A stretch of DNA of 64,000 nt from Comamonas odontotermitis (GCF_020080045.1 NZ_CP083451.1:124001-188000); one strand, 5' to 3'. Shown: positions 17,030 to 25,785, numbered from the stretch's first letter. Notes: a model not told the origin generated them from the letters alone. Program-made: numbers and translations.

Positions 17030-17947
17030 ATGGCAACCAAAAAACCCAAGGGCCTGGGACGCGGCCTCGAAGCATTGCTCGGCCCCAAGGTGGAAGCAGC
17101 GCCGCAGACCACAGAAGACAAGGGCCACAACCCCCACCAGCTCGCGCTGGAAGACATGGTGCCCGGCATCTACCAGCCGCGCACGCGCATGGATGAAGGG
17201 GCGCTGTACGAGCTGGCCGAAAGCATCAAGGCCCAGGGCATCATGCAGCCGATTCTGGTGCGCAGGCTCACGCAGGGCGAGCATGCGGGCAAGTACGAAA
17301 TCATTGCTGGCGAGCGGCGCTTTCGTGCGGCGCGCATTGCAGGCCTCGCTGAGGTGCCGGTGCTGGTGCGCGAAGTGCCTGACGAGGCAGCCGCTGCCAT
17401 GGCACTGATTGAAAACATCCAGCGCGAAGACCTCAATCCGCTGGAAGAAGCACAAGGCCTCTCGCGTCTGGTGGGCGAATTCAACATGACGCATGAGCAG
17501 GCCGCGCAAGCCGTTGGCCGCTCGCGTTCGGCTGCATCCAACCTGCTGCGCCTCTTGAATCTGGCCGAGCCGGTGCAGACCATGCTGATGGCTGGTGACC
17601 TGGACATGGGCCATGCCCGTGCCCTGCTGGTGCTGGACCGTGCCGCGCAGATCACTGCAGCCAACCAGATCAATGCGCGCAAGCTGAGTGTGCGCGAGGC
17701 TGAGAGTCTGGTCAAAAAGGTGAGCGCAGAGTTCTCGGGAGAAACCCCGGTCAAGGCCAAACCAGCCAAATCGCGCGATTTGAAGCGTGTGGAAGAAGAG
17801 CTCTCCGACCTATTGATGGCAGAGGTGGAGGTGCGCGTGAAAAAGCGCGTCAAACGTGCTGGCAAGGTGGAGGAGATGGGGGAGCTCGTGATCCAGTTCG
17901 GCTCGCTCGATGCCCTTAATGGATTAATTGATAAATTACGCGGATAA
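17030..17947 (+). CDS. parB: Chromosome partitioning CTPase ParB
   Basis: Predicted 305-aa ParB/Spo0J protein that binds parS and slides on DNA as a CTP-switched clamp. The N-terminal KKPKGLGRGLEALLG (residues 4-18) is the ParA-stimulating peptide region. The CTP-binding box is GERRFR (94-99) with ENIQRE at 128-133. The parS-reading helix-turn-helix is near 152-176 (MTHEQAAQAVGRSRSAASNLL). A C-terminal dimerisation segment follows, ending LVIQFGSLDALNGLIDKLRG. Its target sites are the four parS copies 3-6 kb upstream. Confidence 0.97.
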   Translation: MATKKPKGLGRGLEALLGPKVEAAPQTTEDKGHNPHQLALEDMVPGIYQPRTRMDEGALYELAESIKAQGIMQPILVRRLTQGEHAGKYEIIAGERRFRAARIAGLAEVPVLVREVPDEAAAAMALIENIQREDLNPLEEAQGLSRLVGEFNMTHEQAAQAVGRSRSAASNLLRLLNLAEPVQTMLMAGDLDMGHARALLVLDRAAQITAANQINARKLSVREAESLVKKVSAEFSGETPVKAKPAKSRDLKRVEEELSDLLMAEVEVRVKKRVKRAGKVEEMGELVIQFGSLDALNGLIDKLRG

Positions 17948-18103
17948 TTCTGGCTCTGCGTAATTTGCAAAATTGTTTGTCTTTGCAACATTTTGTCGCA
18001 ATTTACGCGCCGTTGCCACCTTGATCGAGAGCAAATCTTGATGCCATTTGGCGAGGGATTTTCTACAATTGACGGCGTTTATCGGACCGATAGTGGTGGT
18101 TTG

Positions 18104-18130
18104 AACCCAGGCAGTGCTCCTGGGTTTCTT
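18104..18130 (+). terminator. Hairpin terminator after parB
   Basis: Stem AACCCAGG/CCTGGGTT with a 7-base loop, followed by TCTTT. It lies between parB and the lipoprotein gene, 38 bases before its start, so it could also act as an attenuator. Confidence 0.65.
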
Positions 18131-18164
18131 TGTAAAAGTAATTGAAAACTTGCGGGAGCTACAC

Positions 18165-19205
18165 ATGAAGAAACTGGCATTGGCGGCACTGGCCGTATTG
18201 GCATTGGCAGGCTGCGAATCCACGGGCATGAAGCTGGGCGGCGGCACCAACAACACCGTGACCGGTGGCGCCGCAGGCGGCAGCAGCCAGGGCGAGAACA
18301 GCCAGTTGGAAAAGTGCGACTCTCCCGTGGGCACCGTCTCGCTGGTGGAGAACCAGCAAGCGGGCTGGTACACCATCCTGCGCAACGAATACCGCCTGCC
18401 TCCCACCGCCAATCTGCTGCGCGTGCTGATCCAGCAATCGAACTGCTTCGTAGTGGTGGAGCGCAGCGCTGCCGGCATGAACGCGATGAACCGCGAGCGC
18501 GCCATGATGGACAACGGCGAAATGCGCAAGGGCAGCAACTTCGGCAAGGGCCAGGTGGTGGCTTCGGACTACGGTCTGACGCCTGAAGTGACCTTCAGCG
18601 AAGACAACGCAGGTGGCTTTGGTGCTGCCCTGGGCGGTATTCTGGGTGGCCGTGGTGGCAGCGCCCTGGGTGGCGTTGCCGCCAACAGCAAGACGCGCGA
18701 GGCCTCGGCCATGTTGACCCTGGTGGACAACCGCTCGGGCGTGCAGGTGTCGTCCTCCACCGGTAACGCCAGCAACACCGACTGGGGTGGCTTTGGCACC
18801 CTGTTCGGTGGCTCGGCGGGCGCCAGCATCGGCGGTTACTCCAACACCTCGCAAGGCAAGGTGGTGTCGGCCGCGTTTGTCGACGCCTACAACCAGATGG
18901 TGCGCGCGCTGCGCAACTACAAGGCACAGGCTGTCAAGGGTCAGGGCCTGGGCGGCGGCGGCCGCCTGTCGGTGGACGGCTCGGCAGCGCCCAGCCAGAC
19001 GTCGGCCCCCGGCGCCAAGACCAATGTGCGCATGACCATGAAGCAGGCCCAGCAGCGTTTGAACGAATTGGGCTTTGATGTGGGCACGCCCGATGGCGCC
19101 GCAGGCCCGCGTACGCAGAATGCACTGCGCACCTTCCAGCAGGATCAGGGTCTGCCCGTGACCGGCCGCCTGGATCAGGCCACGATGCGTCAACTGTCGG
19201 AATAA
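18165..19205 (+). CDS. CsgG/HfaB-like lipoprotein with peptidoglycan-binding domain
   Basis: Predicted outer-membrane lipoprotein of 346 aa. A type II signal peptide ends in the lipobox LALAGC (Cys at residue 18). The middle part resembles CsgG/HfaB: GTVSLVENQQAGWYTI, NLLRVLIQQSNCFVVVERSAAGMNAMNRERAMMD, then a Gly-rich segment and ASAMLTLVDNRSGVQVSSSTG. The last about 60 residues form a PG_binding_1 domain (AQQRLNELGFDVGTPDGAAGPRTQNALRTFQQDQGLPVTGRLD). CsgG forms curli export pores, but no curli genes are nearby. The fused domain suggests anchoring to the cell wall. The ATG follows GGGAG. It has its own terminator. Confidence 0.82.
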   Translation: MKKLALAALAVLALAGCESTGMKLGGGTNNTVTGGAAGGSSQGENSQLEKCDSPVGTVSLVENQQAGWYTILRNEYRLPPTANLLRVLIQQSNCFVVVERSAAGMNAMNRERAMMDNGEMRKGSNFGKGQVVASDYGLTPEVTFSEDNAGGFGAALGGILGGRGGSALGGVAANSKTREASAMLTLVDNRSGVQVSSSTGNASNTDWGGFGTLFGGSAGASIGGYSNTSQGKVVSAAFVDAYNQMVRALRNYKAQAVKGQGLGGGGRLSVDGSAAPSQTSAPGAKTNVRMTMKQAQQRLNELGFDVGTPDGAAGPRTQNALRTFQQDQGLPVTGRLDQATMRQLSE

Positions 19206-19235
19206 CATTTTCCGCGCCTGCAGACACAGGCCTCC

Positions 19236-19258
19236 AAAACCCGCTCAGGCGGGTTTTT
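19236..19258 (+). terminator. Terminator after the CsgG-like gene
   Basis: Stem AACCCGC/GCGGGTT with a 4-base loop and six T residues, about 30 bases after the stop. Confidence 0.9.
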
Positions 19259-19469
19259 TCACGTCTGGGCTACCCATGGGTGCATTTGGACGCTGAGGCG
19301 CACCAAGTAACTTCTGGAGCGCTTGGCGAGGCATGGAATGGTGGGAGAGTGGGGAGAGGGTAGCAGCAGCAATCTCGCACCCTTTGCGTGCGAATTGTGC
19401 GCTGGGCTACCCTCAATGGCTTTGTCATTGGAGCGGCCAGACACAGGCCGCGCACAAGGAGAGAGAGCC

Positions 19470-20099
19470 ATGCTGACCGCTATGCCGCCCTTCTGGGCAT
19501 CCTGGCTGTACCGGCCGGTGGAATTGCGCATCGATGTGAGCCCGATTCCACCCAAGCAACTGGAAGGCGAATGCGCCTCCATCCATGATCGCATCAACAC
19601 CCCGGGTGATTGCCTGCACGGGATTGCTGAAATTCCGCTGTCCGATCCCCGTTTCGCCATCCGCTACCGCGCGGCCGATGGTGAGTTTTACGTCTACGTT
19701 GAAGACCTGCAGGCGCACCGTATTGCAGGTTTCACCGTGTTCAACCGCCTGATCGAGCTGGACAAGCGCGCCGACCGCATCATTCGCGGCCCCCATTCCA
19801 AATTCGATGTGGCCTACCAGCGCAAGGGACTGGCATCGTGCATCTACCGCTGGGCCCTGGATGCCGGGCTGTGCCTCGTCACCGGTGCCCGCCAGTCGCC
19901 TGGCGCCCACGCGCTGTGGCATAAGCTGGCGCGCGATTACCGGCTCGGCTATGTCGATATCGCCGACAAGAAAATGCGGTACCTGGGCAACAGCGTCGAG
20001 CCGCAGGTGCTGAACCACCTGAACACCCGCATGTTCCTGCTGGGCAAGGGCTGGAGCCTGGGCAGTTTTGCCGCTGCTGCACGCATGCAGATCGACTGA
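19470..20099 (+). CDS. Putative GNAT-like acyltransferase, function unknown
   Basis: A 209-aa cytosolic protein with a strong AAGGAGAGAG ribosome binding site. The centre suggests an acetyltransferase fold: GEFYVYVEDLQAHRIAGFTVFNRLIEL resembles GNAT strands 2-4. YQRKGLASCIYRWALDAGLCLVTGARQSPGAHALWHKLARDYRLGYVDI resembles the acetyl-CoA pyrophosphate loop (Q-R-K-G-L-A) and the following helix, with a terminal-strand equivalent. The N-terminal about 50 residues have no obvious match. The substrate is unknown. It is monocistronic between a terminator and a convergent flavin reductase gene. Confidence 0.65.
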   Translation: MLTAMPPFWASWLYRPVELRIDVSPIPPKQLEGECASIHDRINTPGDCLHGIAEIPLSDPRFAIRYRAADGEFYVYVEDLQAHRIAGFTVFNRLIELDKRADRIIRGPHSKFDVAYQRKGLASCIYRWALDAGLCLVTGARQSPGAHALWHKLARDYRLGYVDIADKKMRYLGNSVEPQVLNHLNTRMFLLGKGWSLGSFAAAARMQID

Positions 20100-20156
20100 A
20101 TTCGATGCGCCTTCAGGCGCGCCATGCATGCCGAAGCAGTACCGGTAGGAGGCGCA

Positions 20157-20771
20157 TCAGCGTGGCCGCATCATCACCCGCTTGCCTGCTTCGCTGATCG
20201 TGAAATAGTCGCCCGGCCCGCCGCCGCGCAGCAGGGGCTGGCCTGCGGCCGTCTGGTAGATGCCATCCTTTAGCAGCCGCTCGTCGATATGCACCATCAC
20301 TACCTCGCCCAACACCAGCCAAGTGGGTACCTGCACGCCATCGGCGCCCTGCAGCTGGATGATCTGCGTGCAGCGGCATTCCATGGACACCGGACTGGCC
20401 TGCACGCGCGGCGGCTTCACCTTGACGGAAGACTCGGCCGCAAGCCCCGCCAGTTCAAACTCGTCGACCTCTGGTGCCACGGCGGCGCAGCTCTGGTTCA
20501 TGGGCACGGCCAGCGGCTCGCTCGCCAGGTTCCAGACGAATTCGCGTGTGGCTTCGATGTTGGCCAGGGTGTCCTTGCGGCCAATGCTGGCAAAGCCGAC
20601 GATGGGCGGAACATAGTTGAACGCGTTGAAAAAGCTGTAAGGCGCCAGATTGCGCACGCCAGTGCTGCTCAGGCTGGAGATCCAGCCAATCGGGCGCGGG
20701 CCGACAATCGCGTTGAAAGGGTCATGCGGCAGGCGGTGGCCCAGGCGGGGATCGTAGCTGTGGAGTGGCAT
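20157..20771 (-). CDS. Flavin reductase-like FMN-binding protein
   Basis: Predicted 204-aa FMN-binding split-barrel protein of the flavin reductase-like (DIM6/NTAB) family. Typical sequence: NAIVGPRPIGWISSLSSTGVRNLAPYSFFNAFNYVPPIVGF in the FMN-binding part, DTLANIEATREFVWNLAS, and SMECRCTQIIQL. It probably reduces or carries FMN for a partner oxygenase, but no partner oxygenase is adjacent. The upstream region carries a copy of a dispersed repeat, and the next upstream gene is an AraC regulator on the same strand. Confidence 0.82.
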   Translation of the reverse strand: MPLHSYDPRLGHRLPHDPFNAIVGPRPIGWISSLSSTGVRNLAPYSFFNAFNYVPPIVGFASIGRKDTLANIEATREFVWNLASEPLAVPMNQSCAAVAPEVDEFELAGLAAESSVKVKPPRVQASPVSMECRCTQIIQLQGADGVQVPTWLVLGEVVMVHIDERLLKDGIYQTAAGQPLLRGGGPGDYFTISEAGKRVMMRPR

Positions 20772-20777
20772 GGATTT

Positions 20778-20820
20778 GCTATAAAAAATAGAGCTATCTG
20801 CGCAATATGGATGAGCGCAA
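20778..20820. repeat. Dispersed intergenic repeat, copy upstream of the flavin reductase gene
   Basis: GCTATAAAAAATAGAGCTAT followed by CTGCGCAATATGGATGAGCGC. It contains inverted GCTAT/ATAGC and GCGC blocks like the copies at 16383 and 39475. Confidence 0.5.
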
Positions 20821-20906
20821 AGGGCCGGTTATTTCATAAATTCTGCAGGCAGGATAACGCAGCAGGGCATTTCTACTGCCAGCCTGCACAAGTACTTGCG
20901 CGGCCA

Positions 20907-21833
20907 TCAGCGGCGTTGCATGCCCAGAAAACGCGCAGGCGGCAGACCGACGGCGCGTTGCACCATGGCACTGAAGGCGCTGGGCGTGTAGCCCAGCTCC
21001 ACGGCAATCTGCCCCATGGCCAGGCCACTGGCGCCCAGTTGCACAGCCTTGGCCAGAATCACCTGCTGGCGCCATTGCTGGTAGGTACAACCCAGCTCCT
21101 GCCGAAAGAGGCGCGCCACGGTGCGCAGGCTGGCGCCGCTGTTGCTGGCAAATGCCTGCAGGCTGTCATGCGCCAGCGGATCCCGCAGAACGGTCTGGCA
21201 CAGGGTGTGCAGGCGTTTGTCGCGCGGCATGTCGATGCGCAGGTCCAGTTGCGTGGCGCGCCCCAGCTCATCGAGCAGCAGGGCGCTGACATGGCGCTCG
21301 CGTGCCAACTGCGCCGGGGTGGGTGGCTCGCCTGCGTCGGAGTTCGTGGACAGGTCACGCACCAGCGCCTGCAGCAGATCCGATACTTCGAGCACGCGGC
21401 AGCGCTGCCAGCGTGCACTGGACGCATCGTCTGCAATGGGCCCGCACTGGCCTGGTGCCTGGTAGATGTAGAGCGTGCGCAGCTCGGCCGTCTCCACCAT
21501 GGTGACGGCGTGCTCCACCTGGGGCGGAATCCACAGCGCCCGCCCGGGCGGCACCACAAAGGTGGCGTGGGGCACGCGCAGATGCAGGGTTCCGGTGGTG
21601 GATACCGCCAGCTGCGCCCACTGGTGGTGGTGCGGCAGTACCTGCGTATCGCGCTGCAGCACCCGCTGCTTGGCGCGCACAGGCCGCTGTGGTGTGGGCA
21701 CGAACAGATGCGGGGTGAGCGAATCCACGTACTCCCAGGCACGCGCGCCGGTGGCCAGCGATACCGCTGGCACCGCGGTGATTAGCGGCCCGCTGGCGCG
21801 GCGGCGCGAGGAGGGTATGGCTTGGCTTGGCAT
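20907..21833 (-). CDS. AraC-family transcriptional regulator
   Basis: Predicted 308-aa regulator. The N-terminal cupin-like sensor domain contains QVLPHHHQWAQLAVSTTGTLHLR and VVPPGRALWIPPQVEHAV. The C-terminal AraC DNA-binding domain has two helix-turn-helix units: SLQAFASNSGASLRTVARLFRQELGCTYQQWRQQ and MGQIAVELGYTPSAFSAMVQRAVGLPPARFLG. It is divergent from an MFS transporter 65 bases away, with a 7-bp inverted repeat (21838-21862) between them, so it probably regulates that transporter. The effector is unknown. Confidence 0.88.
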   Translation of the reverse strand: MPSQAIPSSRRRASGPLITAVPAVSLATGARAWEYVDSLTPHLFVPTPQRPVRAKQRVLQRDTQVLPHHHQWAQLAVSTTGTLHLRVPHATFVVPPGRALWIPPQVEHAVTMVETAELRTLYIYQAPGQCGPIADDASSARWQRCRVLEVSDLLQALVRDLSTNSDAGEPPTPAQLARERHVSALLLDELGRATQLDLRIDMPRDKRLHTLCQTVLRDPLAHDSLQAFASNSGASLRTVARLFRQELGCTYQQWRQQVILAKAVQLGASGLAMGQIAVELGYTPSAFSAMVQRAVGLPPARFLGMQRR

Positions 21834-21837
21834 GTTG

Positions 21838-21862
21838 GCGATAGTAATTGGCTTGCTATCGC
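21838..21862. promoter_or_regulatory. Inverted repeat between the AraC regulator and MFS genes
   Basis: GCGATAG (21838-21844) and CTATCGC (21856-21862) form a perfect inverted repeat with an 11-base spacer, in the 65-base divergent intergenic region. It is a candidate operator for the adjacent regulator. Confidence 0.5.
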
Positions 21863-21898
21863 ATACAAGACGGCAGGGCTTTGGCTACCATGCCGGGT

Positions 21899-23188
21899 AT
21901 GACAACGAATACCAATGCCTCCGCTGCTGGTGCCGACCAGATCGGCAGCCTGCGCCAGGACAGCCGCACCATCGGTCTCATCGGCCTTGCCCATGGCTCG
22001 TCCCACTTCTTTCATCTGTTGCTGCCGCCGCTGTTTCCGTGGCTGATCCAGGATTTCGGCTTCAGCTACTCGGAGCTGAGCGTGCTGGTGTCGGTGTTCT
22101 TCATCGTCTCCGGCGTTGGTCAGGCCCTGGCGGGCTTTGTGGTGGATCGCTTCGGTGCCCGTCCCATCCTCTTTGCGGCGCTCGGCAGCTTTGCCGTGGC
22201 CGGGGTGATTGCGGGCACGGCGCACAGCTATGTGCAGCTGATGCTGGCCGCCGTCTTTGCGGGTCTGGGCAATGCGCCTTTCCATCCGGTGGATTTCACC
22301 ATCCTCAACAAGCGCCTGTCGCCACAGCGTCTGGGCCATGGTTTCTCGGTGCATGGCCTGTCGGGCAACCTGGGGTGGGCGGCTGCACCGGTGTTCATGG
22401 CGGGTATCACCTCGGCCACCGGTTCTTGGCGCCTGGCCTGTCTGTGCGGCGCTGCGCTGGCAGCCATCATTCTGGCCATCATGGTCATCAACCGCGATGC
22501 GCTGGACGACCGCGTGACGGTAGCGGGCGCCGCCAATGGCCCGGCAAAGGCGGCTACCGCATCTGCAGCGCTGGAGCACCCGCTGGCTTTCCTGAAGCTG
22601 CCATCGGTGTGGCTGTGCTTCTCGTTCTTCTTCTGGACCACCTGCGCCATGAGCGCCATCCAGTCCTTTGCCAGCCCGGCATTGCAGCAACTGTATGGCC
22701 TGCCCGCCAGCATCACCGCCTATGTGGTGACGGGGTACATGCTGTTTGGCGCGGCGGGCATGGTGGTGGGCGGCTTTCTGGTCGGCCGGGTGGAGCGCCT
22801 GGAGAAAACGATTTCCGCCTGCCTGCTGTTCTCTGGTGGGCTGCTGGCGCTGGTGGCCACTGGGTGGCTGCCCGGCTATGCAGCGCTGGGCGTGGCGGCG
22901 CTGGCGGGTGTGGGAACCGGCCTGGCAGGCCCGTCGCGCGACATGCTGGTCAAGCGCGCAGCACCGCCCGGTGCCACGGGCCGGGTGTACGGCATGGTGT
23001 ATTCGGGGCTGGATCTGGGTTTCTGCCTGGCCGCACCGGTGTTTGGCTACATGCTCGATCACCACATGAACGCAGGCGTGTTCTATGGGGCTGCAGTGGG
23101 CATGGTGCTCAGCGTGGTCTCTGCCGGCTTTGTGGGTGCAGGCGTGGCGGCGCGCAAGGCACAACTGGGGGCTGCCAAGCCGGCCTGA
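21899..23188 (+). CDS. MFS transporter
   Basis: Predicted 12-helix inner-membrane major facilitator of 429 aa. The first helix region, IGLIGLAHGSSHFFHLLLPPLFPWL, and the loop GFVVDRFGARPILFAALG (the MFS loop 2-3 D-R-x-G-x-R/K pattern) are clear. The second half repeats with FLVGRVERLEKTISACLLFSGG. The sequence style (HGSSHFFHLLLPPLFPWL) resembles fosmidomycin-resistance/Fsr-like and related transporters, but the substrate is unknown. Two ATGs (21890 and 21899) are possible and neither has a strong ribosome binding site. It is divergent from an AraC regulator, which probably controls it. Confidence 0.85.
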   Translation: MTTNTNASAAGADQIGSLRQDSRTIGLIGLAHGSSHFFHLLLPPLFPWLIQDFGFSYSELSVLVSVFFIVSGVGQALAGFVVDRFGARPILFAALGSFAVAGVIAGTAHSYVQLMLAAVFAGLGNAPFHPVDFTILNKRLSPQRLGHGFSVHGLSGNLGWAAAPVFMAGITSATGSWRLACLCGAALAAIILAIMVINRDALDDRVTVAGAANGPAKAATASAALEHPLAFLKLPSVWLCFSFFFWTTCAMSAIQSFASPALQQLYGLPASITAYVVTGYMLFGAAGMVVGGFLVGRVERLEKTISACLLFSGGLLALVATGWLPGYAALGVAALAGVGTGLAGPSRDMLVKRAAPPGATGRVYGMVYSGLDLGFCLAAPVFGYMLDHHMNAGVFYGAAVGMVLSVVSAGFVGAGVAARKAQLGAAKPA

Positions 23189-23232
23189 TGGAGCCATGGC
23201 CGAGGGGCGCAATTGCAGCTCCTCACCAACAA

Positions 23233-23262
23233 AGCCCGCGCAGCATGGCTCGCGGGCTTTGT
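23233..23262. terminator. Bidirectional terminator between the MFS and D-lactate dehydrogenase genes
   Basis: Perfect 10-bp stem AAAGCCCGCG/CGCGGGCTTT with a 10-base loop, between two convergent genes. It works on either strand, though the T runs are short. Confidence 0.75.
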
Positions 23263-23277
23263 CTTTGGTGCGGCGCG

Positions 23278-24702
23278 CTACACGGCCAACTGAAAGATCT
23301 TGCCCGGGTTCAGAATGTTCTTTGGGTCCAGTGCCTGCTTGATGGCTCTCATCATGGCCACCCCGCCGTCACCTGCTTCTTCCGCGAGAAAGCCTTGCTT
23401 GTGGATGCCGATGCCATGCTCACCGGTGCAGGTGCCACCCAGGGCGATGGCGCGCTCCACAAGCTGGTGGTTCAATTGCTCGGCCTGCTGGCGCTGGATG
23501 TCATTGTCGGGGTCGATCAGGTAGCCGAAGTGAAAGTTGCCGTCGCCCACATGGCCCACCAGGAAGTAGGGAATCCCGCTGGCGTCGGCCTCGTTCACGC
23601 AGTCGAGCAGCGCATCGGCCAGGCGGCTGATGGGCACGCACGCATCGGTGGTGATGCAGCGGCAGCCGGGCACGCTCGCCACGGCGGCAAAGTAGGCGTT
23701 GTGGCGCGCGGTAAACAGGCGGGTGCGGTCCTCGGGGCGCTCGGCCCACTCAAAGGCATTGCCGCCAAACTCGCTGGCGATGTCCTGCACCATCTCGGCC
23801 TGCTCCTTCACGCCGGTAGGCGATCCGTGGAATTCCATCAGCAGCATGGGCTCCTCGCGCAGGCTGAGCTTGCTGTAGGCATTGACCATGCGGATGGCGT
23901 TCACATCGATCAGTTCCACGCGGGCGATGGGAACACCCATCTGGATGGTCTGGATCACGGTGCGAACGGCGGCCTCGATGCTGGGGAAGGAACAGATGGC
24001 AGCGCTCACCGCTTCGGGCAGTGGGTAGATGCGCAGCGTGATCTCGGTAAAGATGCCCAGCGTGCCCTCGCTGCCCACGAGCAGGCGTGTCAGGTCGTAG
24101 CCCGCCGCGCTCTTCTTGGCCCGGTTGCCGGTGCGCATGCGCTCGCCACTGGCGGTCACCACCTCCAGTGCCAGCACGTTTTCGCGCATGGTGCCATAAC
24201 GCACGGCATTGGTGCCGCTGGCGCGGGTGGAGGCCATGCCGCCGATCGACGCATCCGCGCCGGGGTCGATGGGAAAGAAGAAACCGGTGTCCTTGATCGC
24301 CTCATTGAGTGCCTTGCGCGTGATGCCCGGCTGCACGGTGATGGTCAGGTCTTCGGTATTGACCGAGAGTACCTGGTTCATGCGGCTCACATCCAGCGTG
24401 ATGCCGCCCTGCACGGCCAGCAGGTGGCCTTCCAGCGACGAGCCCGCGCCATAGGCAATCACCGGCACGCTGTATTCGGCGCACAGCCACACGGCATCCT
24501 GCACGTCCTCGGCGGATTCGGCAAACACCACGGCGGCGGGTGGCGGCGCAGCAATGGAGCCTTCGTCGCGGCCATGCTGTTCACGCACGGCCTGCGCGGT
24601 GGAACACTGCGCGTCAAAGCGGGCTGCGAGTTTTTGCAGGAAGGCGTCGGGAACAGACCGCAGTTCGGCCTGCAACTGGTGGGTGGATACAGGTGCATTC
24701 AT
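23278..24702 (-). CDS. FAD-linked D-lactate dehydrogenase (cytochrome type)
   Basis: Predicted 474-aa peripheral flavoprotein oxidising D-lactate (or another D-2-hydroxy acid) and passing electrons to the respiratory chain. The FAD-binding PCMH domain is recognisable by PVIAYGAGSSLEGHLL, DLTITVQPGITRKALNEAI, PIDPGADASIGGMASTRASGTNAVRYG and LLVGSEGTLGIFTEITLRIYPLPEA. The C-terminal FAD-oxidase domain contains VGHVGDGNFHFG, with metal- and substrate-binding His, and the final GTCTGEHGIGIHKQGFL...DPKNILNPGKIF. This matches LDHD/GlcD proteins. The absence of glcE and glcF nearby favours D-lactate dehydrogenase over the glycolate oxidase subunit. Confidence 0.88.
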   Translation of the reverse strand: MNAPVSTHQLQAELRSVPDAFLQKLAARFDAQCSTAQAVREQHGRDEGSIAAPPPAAVVFAESAEDVQDAVWLCAEYSVPVIAYGAGSSLEGHLLAVQGGITLDVSRMNQVLSVNTEDLTITVQPGITRKALNEAIKDTGFFFPIDPGADASIGGMASTRASGTNAVRYGTMRENVLALEVVTASGERMRTGNRAKKSAAGYDLTRLLVGSEGTLGIFTEITLRIYPLPEAVSAAICSFPSIEAAVRTVIQTIQMGVPIARVELIDVNAIRMVNAYSKLSLREEPMLLMEFHGSPTGVKEQAEMVQDIASEFGGNAFEWAERPEDRTRLFTARHNAYFAAVASVPGCRCITTDACVPISRLADALLDCVNEADASGIPYFLVGHVGDGNFHFGYLIDPDNDIQRQQAEQLNHQLVERAIALGGTCTGEHGIGIHKQGFLAEEAGDGGVAMMRAIKQALDPKNILNPGKIFQLAV

Positions 24703-24770
24703 GAGGAGTCTCCAGACTGAACTTCAGAATAGCACCGCATCTGTACCAGCGCTGTCTGCTGCGCGAAGCC

Positions 24771-24793
24771 AAAAAAAACCCGCCGAGGCGGGG
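24771..24793 (-). terminator. Terminator after the small exported protein gene
   Basis: On the minus strand CCCGC/GCGGG with a 4-base loop is followed by eight T residues, about 30 bases after the stop of the small gene. Confidence 0.85.
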
Positions 24794-24824
24794 AGGGGGA
24801 GAGTCCGGAGAGAGGAAAAGGGCG

Positions 24825-25052
24825 TTACATGTTCTTTTTGACCGGCTGGCGCACCTGGTGGCGGCGAGGGTCGCTGGCGCTCAGGTTGCGTTCGGCCTGG
24901 ACAATACGGTGCGCGCTGGCGCCTTGGGTCAGGCGTTGCGCTGCGCTGCCTGTCGCAGGCTGGGCGTGGGCCATGGCCGATGTCACGGCGATGGATGCAA
25001 ACAGCATCACGCTGCGGGCATCAAAGGGATGGGTGAAAAATTTTGCAGGCAT
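24825..25052 (-). CDS. Small exported protein of unknown function
   Basis: A 75-aa protein. It has an N-terminal signal peptide (MPAKFFTHPFDARSVMLFASIAVTSAMAHAQ, cleavage after AHA). The mature part of about 45 residues is basic and Gln/Arg-rich (RLTQGASAHRIVQAERNLSASDPRRHQVRQPVKKN). A near-perfect AGGAGGT ribosome binding site 5 bases before the ATG and a strong terminator support a real gene. It resembles the short DUF4148-like exported proteins common in Burkholderiales, but I cannot assign a family with confidence. Confidence 0.65.
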   Translation of the reverse strand: MPAKFFTHPFDARSVMLFASIAVTSAMAHAQPATGSAAQRLTQGASAHRIVQAERNLSASDPRRHQVRQPVKKNM

Positions 25053-25106
25053 CTGCACCTCCTTATAGGATTCAGACATGGGGCCTATTGCACCCCATAT
25101 GACTGC

Positions 25107-25131
25107 CAAGCGCTATCATTTTTGCTTGCTG
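25107..25131. repeat. Dispersed intergenic repeat, short copy
   Basis: CAAGCGCTATCATTTTTGCTTG carries the AGCGC and TATCA..TTTG blocks of the family described at 7594 and 39475 in shorter form. It is upstream of the small exported protein gene and the cobalamin adenosyltransferase gene. Confidence 0.35.
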
Positions 25132-25206
25132 TTGCTTCCGCTACAAATTACGGGAGGCAGGTAACAGAAAATAGGCCCCAGTACACAAGCTTCACAAGGA
25201 TTACCA

Positions 25207-25785
25207 ATGGGCAACCGACTCTCCCAGATTGCGACCAGAACCGGTGATGATGGCACCACCGGCCTGGGCGACAACAGCCGCGTCTCCAAGGCCAGCGGCC
25301 GGCCTCACGCGATGGGGGATGTGGACGAACTCAATTCGCACATCGGCCTGCTGCTGTGCGAGCCGCTGCCCTCGGATGTGCGCGAGCTGCTGATCGATAT
25401 CCAGCACCAGCTGTTCAACCTGGGAGGCGAGCTGTCGATGCCTGGCTACGAACTGCTCAAGGACGATGCCCTGCTGCAGCTGGACGATGCGCTCGTGCGC
25501 TACAACGCGCAACTGCCCCGGCTGGCTGAGTTCATCCTGCCCGCAGGTACGCGCGCGGCATCGCAGGCCCATGTGTGCCGCACTGTTGCACGCCGTGCAG
25601 AGCGCATGGTGGTGGCCCTGCAGGAAGCAGAGGCCATGCGCCCTGCGCCGCGCCAGTACCTCAACCGCCTGTCCGATCTGCTGTTCGTTCTGGCGCGGGT
25701 GCTCAATCGCGTGGATGGCGGTGACGATGTGTACTGGAAGAGCGAGCGCCTCGCGCGCATGCAGGCCGAAGATGCCGGCCAGTGA
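25207..25785 (+). CDS. pduO: ATP:cob(I)alamin adenosyltransferase, PduO type
   Basis: Predicted 192-aa trimeric enzyme that adenosylates cob(I)alamin to make coenzyme B12. The ATP-binding N-terminus RTGDDGTTGLGDNSRVSKASGRPHAMGDVDELNSHIGLL carries the T-G-D-x-G-x-T phosphate loop, and D-E-L-N-S follows. AEFILPAGTRAASQAHVCRTVARRAERMVVAL contains the conserved R-x3-R-x-A-E-R region, and QYLNRLSDLLFVLARVLN the C-terminal hallmark. It supplies cofactor to adenosylcobalamin enzymes elsewhere. A LysR gene starts 19 bases after its stop. Confidence 0.92.
   Translation: MGNRLSQIATRTGDDGTTGLGDNSRVSKASGRPHAMGDVDELNSHIGLLLCEPLPSDVRELLIDIQHQLFNLGGELSMPGYELLKDDALLQLDDALVRYNAQLPRLAEFILPAGTRAASQAHVCRTVARRAERMVVALQEAEAMRPAPRQYLNRLSDLLFVLARVLNRVDGGDDVYWKSERLARMQAEDAGQ

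Noticed and set aside
21475..24720. 1,081-codon frame on the plus strand across the AraC, MFS and D-lactate dehydrogenase genes
   Set aside because: It overlaps three well-supported genes in other frames or strands and its sequence is low-complexity. It is an effect of G+C-rich third positions.
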